From G965215225 sp965215225 (GTDB taxonomy: Bacteria; Pseudomonadota; Gammaproteobacteria; CBDBNL01; JAAOII01): a DNA stretch of 64,000 bases. The notes beneath the pieces were generated by a model. The model had not been told where the DNA came from. It was given only the letters and a program-made list of their open reading frames with translations, and made no database searches. Below, one piece after another: positions 23,681 through 31,339 of this stretch; position 1 is the stretch's first letter, and each line of letters opens with the position of its first letter. A program made the translations under genes and the position numbers. Location of the stretch: NCBI GenBank assembly GCA_965215225.1, contig OZ244039.1:992001-1056000 (forward strand). The letters run 5' to 3'.

Positions 23681-25873
23681 ATGACAGATAAAACATATGA
23701 GGTAGATCCTCAGCTTGCCAAGAAGGCTTGGGTAGATGAAGCATCTTACTTTGCTAAGTATCAAGAATCTATTACAGACCCTGAGAGTTTTTGGCGCCAA
23801 GAGGGCAAGCGGATTGATTGGTTTAAGGATTACACCAAGGTAAAGAACACTTCTTTCGCGCCGGGCAAGGTTGGTATCAAATGGTATGAGGATGGTGTTC
23901 TTAATGCGTCTTATAATTGCCTAGATCGTCACCTTGCTGAACGAGGGGATCAAGCGGCGATTATTTGGGAGGGGGATACAGGGGAGGAGGACAGAACATT
24001 GACCTATACTGAGTTGCACAAGGAAGTATGTCGTTGTGCCAATGGACTTAAGGAGTTGGGGGTCAAGCGAGGGGATGTGGTTACTGTTTATATGCCTATG
24101 GTTGCTGAGGCTGCGGTTGTGATGCTTGCTTGTGCTCGGATAGGGGCGATTCACTCGGTTGTATTTGCTGGTTTTTCACCTGATGCTTTGGCTAATCGAA
24201 TTAATGATGCGCAAAGTGAAGTAGTGATAACTGCTGATGAGGGGTTTAGGGGAGGCAAGTCGGTTCCGTTGAAGGAGAATGTTGATAAGGCGTTGGTTCA
24301 GACGCCTCAGGTTCGGCATGTTGTTGTTCTCAAATCTATTCAAAACCAAGCTAAAGAAGGCGCTTCTGGGCAAGGGGAACAAGGGAAACAAAAGGAACAA
24401 GGGGAACAAGGCTGGCAGGGGGAACAAGAGGAACAAGGCTGGCAGGGGGAACAAGGAGGACAAAAGGAACAAGGGGGACAAGGGGAACAAGGGATACAAA
24501 AGGAACAAGGGGAACAAGGCTGGCAAGGGAAACAAAAGGAACAAGGGGAACAAGGCTGGCAGGGGGAACAAGGGTGGCATAAGAGCCGTGATCTATGGTA
24601 TGAAGATCTCTTAGCTCGGCAGAGTGATGAGTGTCCTGCCGAGCCTATGAATGCTGAAGACCCATTATTCATTCTATACACTTCTGGTTCTACTGGCAAG
24701 CCAAAAGGCATAGTTCATATCACTGGCGGCTATATGGTATGGGTCGATATAACCTTTCACTATGTATTTGACTATCGTCCTGGTGAGATCTATTGGTGTG
24801 GTGGTGATATTGGCTGGATTACCGGTCATAGTTTTACTATCTATGGCCCCCTATCAAATGGGGCAACTACTCTTATGTTTGAAGGGCTACCTAATTATCC
24901 TACCAGTGCCAGATGGGGAGAGATCATAGACAAGCATAAGGTCAATATATTCTTTACTGCTCCGACCGCTATTAGAGCCCTAATGCGCGAAGGGGATCAG
25001 ATCTATGCCAACTGCAACTTGTCAAGTCTCAAGCTGCTTAGCACCGCGGGCGAGCCGATTAACCCTCCAGCATGGGAATGGTTTTATCAGGTATTGGGTA
25101 AGAGGAAAGCTCCCATAATGGATAACTGGTGGCAAACTGAAACCGGCGGCCCCATGATTACACCTTTGCCTGGGGCCACCCCATTAAAGCCCGGTTCGGC
25201 AACAAGACCTTTTTTTGGTATTCAACCAGCTGTGATGGATGAGAAGGGCAAGGAGCTAGAAGGGGAGGCTACTGGTTCTTTAGCCATTAAGGATTCTTGG
25301 CCAGGTCAAAGTCGCACCATCTATGGTAGTCATGAGCGATTTGTTGAAACCTATTTCACTCGTTTTCCTAACTACTACTTCACTGGTGATGGGGCAAGAA
25401 GAGACAAAGATGGCTATTACTGGATTACCGGGCGGATGGATGATGTCATCAATGTATCTGGTCATAGGCTCGGCACTGCTGAGATAGAAAGCGCCCTAGT
25501 TGCCCATCCTAAGGTTGCTGAGGCAGCCGTAGTTGGGTTTCCACATAAGATAAAAGGACAGGCTATCTATGCTTATGTTACCCTGATCTTGGGAGTAGAA
25601 GGAGATAAGGACCTGCATGATGAATTAATTACTTGGGTAAGAGAGAGAATCAGCCCCATAGCCACCCCCGAGATACTCTTATGGGCACCTGGTCTTCCCA
25701 AGACCAGGTCAGGTAAGATAATGAGACGGATTTTGCGCAAGATAGCAGTAGATGAGTTTGAAGACCTGGGCGATGTCTCTACTCTGGCAGACCCATCGGT
25801 AGTTGAGGATCTAGTGGCAAGACATAAGAGACATAAGGGAAACAAGGCACACGAGGGAGAACAAGAAAAATAG
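23681..25873 (+). CDS. Acetyl-CoA synthetase paralogue with Gly-X-Gln repeat insert
   Basis: This is an AMP-forming acyl-CoA synthetase of the Acs/PrpE group, making acyl-CoA from a carboxylate, ATP and CoA. Landmarks are YTSGSTGKPKG (P-loop), WWQTETGG, and the C-terminal PKTRSGKIMRR with the regulatory/catalytic lysine. It has 730 residues, against 661 for its tandem partner. The excess is 22 consecutive three-residue units (mostly Gly-X-Gln) at about residues 232-297, inside the N-terminal domain. Pocket motifs differ from the partner: GGDIGW, STAGEP and DNWWQTETGGPM instead of GADVGW, GTVGEP and DTWWQTETGGHM. These variants resemble propionyl-CoA synthetase, so its substrate may be larger than acetate. 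Confidence 0.88.
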   Translation: MTDKTYEVDPQLAKKAWVDEASYFAKYQESITDPESFWRQEGKRIDWFKDYTKVKNTSFAPGKVGIKWYEDGVLNASYNCLDRHLAERGDQAAIIWEGDTGEEDRTLTYTELHKEVCRCANGLKELGVKRGDVVTVYMPMVAEAAVVMLACARIGAIHSVVFAGFSPDALANRINDAQSEVVITADEGFRGGKSVPLKENVDKALVQTPQVRHVVVLKSIQNQAKEGASGQGEQGKQKEQGEQGWQGEQEEQGWQGEQGGQKEQGGQGEQGIQKEQGEQGWQGKQKEQGEQGWQGEQGWHKSRDLWYEDLLARQSDECPAEPMNAEDPLFILYTSGSTGKPKGIVHITGGYMVWVDITFHYVFDYRPGEIYWCGGDIGWITGHSFTIYGPLSNGATTLMFEGLPNYPTSARWGEIIDKHKVNIFFTAPTAIRALMREGDQIYANCNLSSLKLLSTAGEPINPPAWEWFYQVLGKRKAPIMDNWWQTETGGPMITPLPGATPLKPGSATRPFFGIQPAVMDEKGKELEGEATGSLAIKDSWPGQSRTIYGSHERFVETYFTRFPNYYFTGDGARRDKDGYYWITGRMDDVINVSGHRLGTAEIESALVAHPKVAEAAVVGFPHKIKGQAIYAYVTLILGVEGDKDLHDELITWVRERISPIATPEILLWAPGLPKTRSGKIMRRILRKIAVDEFEDLGDVSTLADPSVVEDLVARHKRHKGNKAHEGEQEK
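24374..24571 (+). repeat. Nine-base coding repeat (22 Gly-X-Gln triplets) inside acs1
   Basis: The tract consists of 22 tandem nine-base units near GGGGAACAA, each encoding one triplet (GEQ, GKQ, KEQ, GWQ, GGQ, EEQ, GIQ). Gln is invariant at the third position of every triplet and Gly is the commonest first residue. All units keep the frame. The tandem paralogue has only a short GQGWQAW at the same place, so the tract is an expansion in this copy. Confidence 0.92.
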
Positions 25874-25875
25874 AT

Positions 25876-25910
25876 GCTTCATATAGCTTCATATAGCTTC
25901 ATATAGCATA
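25876..25910. repeat. 10-bp tandem repeat just after acs1 stop
   Basis: CTTCATATAG is repeated three times directly after the acs1 stop codon, followed by a partial copy. It is one of the gene-end repeats of this window. Confidence 0.8.
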
Positions 25911-25959
25911 TAGGGGATGACTAGAATATGGTTTTATTAATAATTATCGGACTTAAAAA

Positions 25960-27945
25960 ATGACAGACAAAACATATGAGGTAGATCCTCAGCTTGCCAA
26001 GGATGCTTGGATAGATGAAGGGTCTTACTTTGCTAAGTATCAAGAATCGATTAAGGATCCTGAGAGTTTTTGGCGCCAAGAGGGCAAGCGCCTTGATTGG
26101 TTTAAGGATTACACCAAGGTAAAGGACACTTCTTTCGCGCTGGATAAGGTTAGTATCAAATGGTATGAGGATGGTGTTCTTAATGCGTCTTATAATTGCC
26201 TAGATCGTCATCTCGCTGAGCGAGGAGATCAGGCGGCGATTATTTGGGAGGGGGATACCGGGGAGGAGGACCGAATATTGACCTATACTGAGTTGCATAG
26301 GGAGGTATGTCGCTGTGCCAATGGGCTAAAGGAGTTAGGTGTAAAGCGAGGGGATGTGGTTACTGTCTATATGCCTATGGTTGCTGAGGCTGCGGTAGTC
26401 ATGCTTGCTTGTGCTCGGATAGGGGCGATTCACTCGGTTGTATTTGGTGGTTTTTCTCCTGATGCTTTGGCTAATCGGATTAATGATGCGCAAAGTGAGC
26501 TGGTGATAACTGCTGATGAGGGGTTTAGGGGAGGCAAGTCCATTCCGTTGAAGGAGAATGTTGATAAGGCATTGGTTCAGACGCCTCAGGTTCGGCATGT
26601 TGTTGTTCTCAAATCTATTCAAAATCAAAACGGGGAAGGGGCTTCTGGGCAAGGCTGGCAGGCCTGGCATAAGGGCCGTGATATATGGTATGAAGACCTC
26701 TTAGCTCGTCAGAGTGATGAGTGTCCTGCCGAGCCTATGAATGCCGAAGACCCATTATTCATTCTATATACTTCTGGTTCTACTGGCAAACCAAAAGGCT
26801 TGCTGCATACTACTGGCGGCTATATGGTATGGGTTGGCATGACCTTCCACTATGTATTTGACTATCATCCTGGCGAGATCTATTGGTGTGGTGCTGATGT
26901 TGGCTGGATTACTGGTCACAGCTATATTGTCTATGGTCCTCTATCAAATGGGGCAACCACTCTTATGTTTGAAGGGCTGCCTAATTATCCTACCAGTGCC
27001 AGATGGGGAGAGGTCATAGACAAGCACAGGGTCAATATTTTCTATACTGCCCCGACCGCTATCAGGGCATTAATGCGCGAAGGGGATCAGATCTATGCCA
27101 ACTGCAGCCTGTCGAGTCTCAGATTGCTTGGCACAGTGGGTGAGCCGATTAACCCTCAAGCATGGGAATGGTATTATCAGGTATTGGGCCGGAAGAAAAC
27201 CCCCATAGTAGATACCTGGTGGCAAACGGAAACCGGCGGACACATGATTACCCCTTTGCCTGGGGCTACGCCATTAAAACCCGGTTCGGCAACCAGACCT
27301 TTTTTTGGGGTTCAGCCAGCTCTGGTGGATGAGAAGGGCAAGGAGCTAGAAGGGGAGGCTGCTGGTTCTTTGGTCATTAAGGATTCTTGGCCGGGACAAA
27401 GTCGCACCATCTATGGTAGCCATGAGCGATTTGTTGAAACCTACTTCACCACCTATCCTAACTACTATTTCACTGGTGATGGGGCAAGACGGGATAAGGA
27501 CGGTTATTACTGGATTACTGGGCGGATGGATGATGTCATCAATGTGGCTGGTCACAGACTCGGCACTGCTGAGATAGAAAGTGCCCTAGTTGCTCATCCT
27601 AAGGTTGCTGAGGCAGCCGTAGTTGGTTTTCCACATAAGATAAAAGGGCAGGCTATCTATGCTTATGTCACCCTGATCTTAGGAACCAAAGGCAGCGAGG
27701 AGCTGCGTGATGAATTACTTAGCTGGGTAAGAGAACGAATCAGCCCAATAGCCAAACCCGAGATACTCTTATGGGCACCGAATCTTCCCAAGACCAGGTC
27801 AGGCAAGATAATGAGACGAATCTTGCGCAAGATAGCAGCAAATGAGCTTGAAGATTTTGGCGATGTTTCCACTCTGGCAGACCCATCGGTAGTTGAAGAC
27901 CTAGTGGAGAGGCATAAGGGACACAAGAGGGAACAGACAACCTAG
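25960..27945 (+). CDS. acs: Acetyl-CoA synthetase
   Basis: This is an AMP-forming acetyl-CoA synthetase of 661 residues, the usual length. It has the P-loop YTSGSTGKPKG, the acetate-pocket motifs GADVGWITGHSY, GTVGEPI and DTWWQTETGG, the DDVINVAGHRLGTAEIE hinge region and the C-terminal PKTRSGKIMRR, whose lysine is the site of reversible acetylation in this family. It is a tandem duplicate of the preceding gene, nearly identical in the N-terminal third at DNA level, more divergent in the pocket. With the symporters upstream it likely feeds acetate into central metabolism. The C-terminal tail (RHKGHKREQTT) is basic and poorly conserved. A long tandem array follows the stop. Confidence 0.95.
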   Translation: MTDKTYEVDPQLAKDAWIDEGSYFAKYQESIKDPESFWRQEGKRLDWFKDYTKVKDTSFALDKVSIKWYEDGVLNASYNCLDRHLAERGDQAAIIWEGDTGEEDRILTYTELHREVCRCANGLKELGVKRGDVVTVYMPMVAEAAVVMLACARIGAIHSVVFGGFSPDALANRINDAQSELVITADEGFRGGKSIPLKENVDKALVQTPQVRHVVVLKSIQNQNGEGASGQGWQAWHKGRDIWYEDLLARQSDECPAEPMNAEDPLFILYTSGSTGKPKGLLHTTGGYMVWVGMTFHYVFDYHPGEIYWCGADVGWITGHSYIVYGPLSNGATTLMFEGLPNYPTSARWGEVIDKHRVNIFYTAPTAIRALMREGDQIYANCSLSSLRLLGTVGEPINPQAWEWYYQVLGRKKTPIVDTWWQTETGGHMITPLPGATPLKPGSATRPFFGVQPALVDEKGKELEGEAAGSLVIKDSWPGQSRTIYGSHERFVETYFTTYPNYYFTGDGARRDKDGYYWITGRMDDVINVAGHRLGTAEIESALVAHPKVAEAAVVGFPHKIKGQAIYAYVTLILGTKGSEELRDELLSWVRERISPIAKPEILLWAPNLPKTRSGKIMRRILRKIAANELEDFGDVSTLADPSVVEDLVERHKGHKREQTT

Positions 27946-27965
27946 CCCAAACAAGGCTCGAGTTA

Positions 27966-28557
27966 TGTAGTATGGCTAGTATATATGACTAATATGGCTA
28001 GTATGTATGACTAATATGGCTAGTATATATGACTAATATGGCTAGTATGTATGACTAATATGGCTAGTATATATGACTAATATGGCTAGTATATATGACT
28101 AATATGGCTAGTATGGGCTAGTATATATGACTAATATGGCTAGTATATATGACTAATATGGCTAAGTATATATGACCAATATGGCTAGTATATATGACTA
28201 ATATGGCTAGTATATATGACTAATATGGGCTAGTATGTATGACTAATATGGCTAGTATGTATGACTAATATGGGCTAGTATGTATGACTAATATGGCTAG
28301 TATATATGAGACTAATATGGCTAGTATGTATGACTAATATGGACTAATATGTATGACTAATATGGCTAGTATATATGACTAATATGGGCTAGTATGTATG
28401 ACTAATATGGCTAGTATGTATGACTAATATGGCTAGTATATATGACTAATATGGCTAGTATGGGCTAGTATGTATGACTAATATGGCTAAGTATATATGA
28501 CCAATATGGCTAGTATATATGGCTAGTATATATGACTAATATGGGCTTAATATGGGC
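27966..28557. repeat. About 600-bp array of a 22-bp AT-rich repeat
   Basis: The whole interval between acs2 and the convergent aldehyde dehydrogenase is a degenerate tandem array. The unit is about 22 bp and can be read as ATATGGCTAGTA followed by TATATGACTA. There are roughly 27 copies, with small variants such as GTATGT for GTATAT, GGGCTAG for GGCTAG, and occasional short or long units. It contains no open reading frame of note. Stop codons (TAG, TAA, TGA) occur in every unit in several frames. The minus-strand gene ends right at the edge of the array. Confidence 0.93.
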
Positions 28558-30006
28558 TTAATATAAGAGATTAAAAAGACGATGTTTGAATTGCATATAT
28601 TCGTCTAATCCTTGCCTACCTCCTTCTCTGCCAAAACCAGATTCTTTCACCCCGCCGAAAGGCGCTACTTCGGTTGAGATGATACCACAATTTATTCCTA
28701 CTATTCCTGCTTGTAGCTGTTCCGCCACTCTATAGGCGCGGGCCATGTCCTTGGTACAAAAATAAGCGGACAAACCATAGGGGGTAGCATTGGCTAGACT
28801 CATAGCCTCTTGTTCTGAACGGAATGGATAAACTGGCACAACCGGACCGAAGATTTCCACACAGGGCATATCAGGCGGGATATCCGAAATAATAGTAGGT
28901 TCAAAGAAGTTTCCACCTAGCTTATGGCGCTTGCCGCCGCATATGAGTTTCGCCCCTTTTGCCAAGACTTCCTCAATATATTTTTCTACCTTAATAACCG
29001 CCTCCTCATTAATGAGCGGCCCTTGCACCACTCCTTCTTCAAATCCGTTTCCTACCTTAAACTTCTCTAGCCTTGCTTTTAGCTGTTCAATGAAGCTCTT
29101 ATGAACAGATTCTTGGACTAGCACACGATTGGCACAGACACATGTTTGACCTGTATTGCGAAATTTGCTGGCGATGAGTTCGTCGATTGCCTTCTCAATA
29201 GGGAAGTCCTCAAAGAGGATAAAAGGGGCGTCCCCCCCTAATTCAAGGGAGAGTTTCTTTAGTTGGTCGGCTGCCTGCTTCATTAGTAATTTCCCCACTG
29301 CTACCGAACCAGTAAAGCTAATCTTAGCTACGGAAGGGTTAGAAGTTATCTCTTTGCCAATAGGAATTGCATCACCAGTAACCATATTAACTACTCCTTT
29401 CGGTATGCCTGCTTTCTCCGCTAGTTTCATAAGTGCCAGCCCAGTATAGGGAGTAAGATCTGAGGGCTTTATGACACAGGTGCAACCAGCGGCTAGGGCA
29501 GCAGCTACCTTACGAGTAATCAGGGCGGCTGGAAAATTCCACGGTGTTATCATAGCCGCCACTCCAATAGGTTCTTTAGTTACCTGGGATTGGGTATGAG
29601 GACGAAAAGAGGGGATAATCTCACCATAGGCTCGTTTGCCTTCTTCGGCATAGAAGCTGACAAAAGAAGCGCTATATAGTATCTCGTTTAATGCTTCTTG
29701 CATTGGCTTGCCTTCTTCCAAAACTATGATATTAGCAAGTTCTTGCTGGTGAGCCATTATTAGCTGATACCATTGCCTCAACAAGACATCTCTTTCTTTG
29801 GCTAATAAAGATTTCCAATGGGGAAAGGCCTCTCTTGCTGCCTCAATCGCGGCCATAGTTTCTTGCCTTGCCATATTGGGGACTGTTCCTATGACCGACC
29901 CATCTACTGGATTAGTAACCTCAAGGGTTTCGCCGCTGGCAGCCTCCAACCAGTCGCCGTTTATGAAGGCTTTATTGCTATAGAGCTCGAAAGTAGAAAT
30001 ATCCAT
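28558..30006 (-). CDS. gabD: Succinate-semialdehyde dehydrogenase (NAD(P)+)
   Basis: This is an aldehyde dehydrogenase of 482 residues, collinear with GabD. It oxidises succinate semialdehyde to succinate. It has FINGDWLEA at the N-terminus, MITPWNFP in the cofactor fold, SLELGGDAPFILF with the catalytic glutamate, and NTGQTCVCANRVLVQ with the catalytic cysteine. The phrase PFGGVKESGFGREGG near the C-terminus is characteristic of this branch. It is on the minus strand, apart from spuC and the agmatinase gene, but completes the same pathway (putrescine to GABA to succinate). A broader aldehyde specificity such as glutarate semialdehyde is possible. Confidence 0.88.
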   Translation of the reverse strand: MDISTFELYSNKAFINGDWLEAASGETLEVTNPVDGSVIGTVPNMARQETMAAIEAAREAFPHWKSLLAKERDVLLRQWYQLIMAHQQELANIIVLEEGKPMQEALNEILYSASFVSFYAEEGKRAYGEIIPSFRPHTQSQVTKEPIGVAAMITPWNFPAALITRKVAAALAAGCTCVIKPSDLTPYTGLALMKLAEKAGIPKGVVNMVTGDAIPIGKEITSNPSVAKISFTGSVAVGKLLMKQAADQLKKLSLELGGDAPFILFEDFPIEKAIDELIASKFRNTGQTCVCANRVLVQESVHKSFIEQLKARLEKFKVGNGFEEGVVQGPLINEEAVIKVEKYIEEVLAKGAKLICGGKRHKLGGNFFEPTIISDIPPDMPCVEIFGPVVPVYPFRSEQEAMSLANATPYGLSAYFCTKDMARAYRVAEQLQAGIVGINCGIISTEVAPFGGVKESGFGREGGRQGLDEYMQFKHRLFNLLY

Positions 30007-30155
30007 ATTGATTTGCTATTTTAACATAACTAGCATTACTTATAAGCGAGATTTGCCAATCTAGCATCAATCAAACTTACATCTTAAAAAACACGAGGAA
30101 ACCTATTTTTACCAATTATCAATATAATAATTTCTTAATAACAAATTGTGAATTC

Positions 30156-30230
30156 GCATCATAAATGCATCACCTCTTTGCTTGGATGGGATTATATAAT
30201 CCCGTTAGAGAGATGATGCACTTATGATGC
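30156..30230. repeat. Nested palindromic element (22-bp arms, 16-bp core)
   Basis: Arms GCATCATAAATGCATCACCT (plus CT) and the complement of a matching 22-base arm pair with two mismatches, enclosing a perfect 16-base palindrome GGGATTATATAATCCC at 30188-30203. Part of the left arm and core also occurs, on the other strand, in the palindrome at 31205-31242. The right arm forms the beginning of the truncated methyltransferase frame. It resembles a miniature or terminal repeat of a mobile element. Confidence 0.75.
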
Positions 30231-30744
30231 AAATTCGCAACAAATAAATGAAGGGCAAAAAATAATAAATGGAGATTCATTAAAAGAGGTAAAGAAACTA
30301 GAGACCAAACTTGATTATTGTATCACTTCACCACCTTATCATAATATTTTGAAAAATAATGGCAATGGTTTAAGAGCAAAAAGAGATGGAAAGAGAAATG
30401 GGTCAAGGACAGGGGTTGAGTATTATTCAGACAATGAAAATGATTTAGGCAATCAAGTGAGATATGATGATTTTTTACTTCTCTTAAAAAATATAATGGC
30501 TGAAGTATATAAAAAATTAAAAACCAAAAAATATACAACCATTATTATCAGTGATTTTACAATAGACAAAAAAGAGGTTTGTGTTCAGGCAGATATAGTA
30601 AGAATAATGGAAGAAATCGGGTTTGAGCTTTCTGGGACAACAATACTTTTACAAAACAACAAACCCCTTTTCCCTTTTGGTTATCCTTTTGCCTATAAGA
30701 TAAATCACCAACATCAAAACATAATCACCTTTAGAAAACCCTGA
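30217..30744 (+). pseudogene. DNA methyltransferase (N6-adenine/N4-cytosine type), 5'-truncated remnant
   Basis: The frame is open from just after a stop at 30214-30216, with no plausible start codon, to 30744. It encodes about 175 residues. An early INGDSLKEVKK phrase is followed by the catalytic motif TSPPY (positions around 30326-30340), then EYYSDNENDLGNQVRYDDFL, a Lys-rich middle part and a C-terminal end INHQHQNIITFRKP, typical of the last strand of this family. The SAM-binding motif I part that should precede TSPPY is absent, lost at the palindrome. Base use is more AT-rich than the neighbours. A TTG at 30349 could start a shorter product but would omit the catalytic motif. It is most likely a non-functional restriction-modification relic. 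Confidence 0.75.
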
Positions 30745-30970
30745 TTGGTAAAAATCGCGAAGCCCAACCACTCCAAGACACTCCGTGTCTTACCTTTGCT
30801 GATGTGGTATATTTGTGTCGCTCCAAACTTTTCTTTTTCAGTTTCTATCGCCCCCATCCCTCGCGGAACGGAAGTGCTTAATCAGTTCAAGTGTAATCAA
30901 CACCGCCATGTTCAAGGAACTAATAAAGGACTAATAAAAAATTAACGAAAGGTAGATTCCCATTTAAACT

Positions 30971-31223
30971 TCAACACCTGTCATTATAATTGATTCCGCT
31001 GAGTTGTTGGAACACCTCAGCGGGTGTTTTGAATCCGTTGTTCAATCGGGTCATGATTTTTGTTATCATTTCCTCAGGTAGAAGGACAAGGATCTAAGCG
31101 CCGAGCTATGAAGCGTATGTTCTTTCCATCTCTCTTCATTTTTTCTATCATTGCTCGTTCTTTCTTTGAAATGTAATGTTTTTTACACGAAACCTCTTGT
31201 TTGTTTTGCTTGGATGGGATCAT
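30971..31223 (-). pseudogene. IS30-family transposase remnant with internal deletion
   Basis: Read on the minus strand, an ATG inside the palindrome at 31221-31223 opens a frame with the helix-turn-helix-like phrase ISKKERAMIEKMKRDGKN followed by IRFIARRLDPCPST and a stop at 31074-31076. This matches the N-terminal domain of IS30-type transposases (KERxxIExxxxxGxSIRxIARxLxRSPST). Shortly after, in another frame, comes LNNGFKTPAEVFQQLSG and a stop at 30971-30973, which matches the extreme C-terminus (GxKTPxEVF). The catalytic DDE middle part is missing. The match is from memory of the family, but both ends in the right order make it convincing. Confidence 0.65.
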
Positions 31224-31242
31224 ATGATCCTATCCAAACAAA
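31205..31242. repeat. 38-bp palindrome at the IS30 remnant end
   Basis: A near-perfect inverted repeat: TTTGCTTGGATGGGATCATA with TGATCCTATCCAAACAAA, three mismatched pairs, core GGATCATATGATCC. It contains the start codon of the transposase remnant. About 37 bases of this element, read on the minus strand (GCATCACCTCTTTG... onward), match the left arm and core of the element at 30156-30230. Confidence 0.8.
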
Positions 31243-31339
31243 GAGGTGATGCACTGATAGGAGGAGTTCACATCCTATTATTAATGGCTATTGATATTAA
31301 AATAGGAGTATCAATAGCTATTAATGAGGATATTGAATT

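Noticed and set aside
24340..24711. Minus-strand frame rich in Cys-Pro repeats opposite the acs1 insert
   Set aside because: It is the complement of the nine-base Gly-X-Gln coding repeat. The plus strand is clearly the acyl-CoA synthetase, and no start or context supports the antisense frame.
27966..28557. CRISPR array
   Set aside because: The repeats are contiguous with no spacers of unique sequence, the unit is 22 bp and degenerate, and there are no cas genes in the window.
30745..30945. 66-residue frame after the methyltransferase remnant
   Set aside because: It starts with TTG, has no ribosome binding site and no recognisable motif. It lies in decayed DNA between two pseudogenes.
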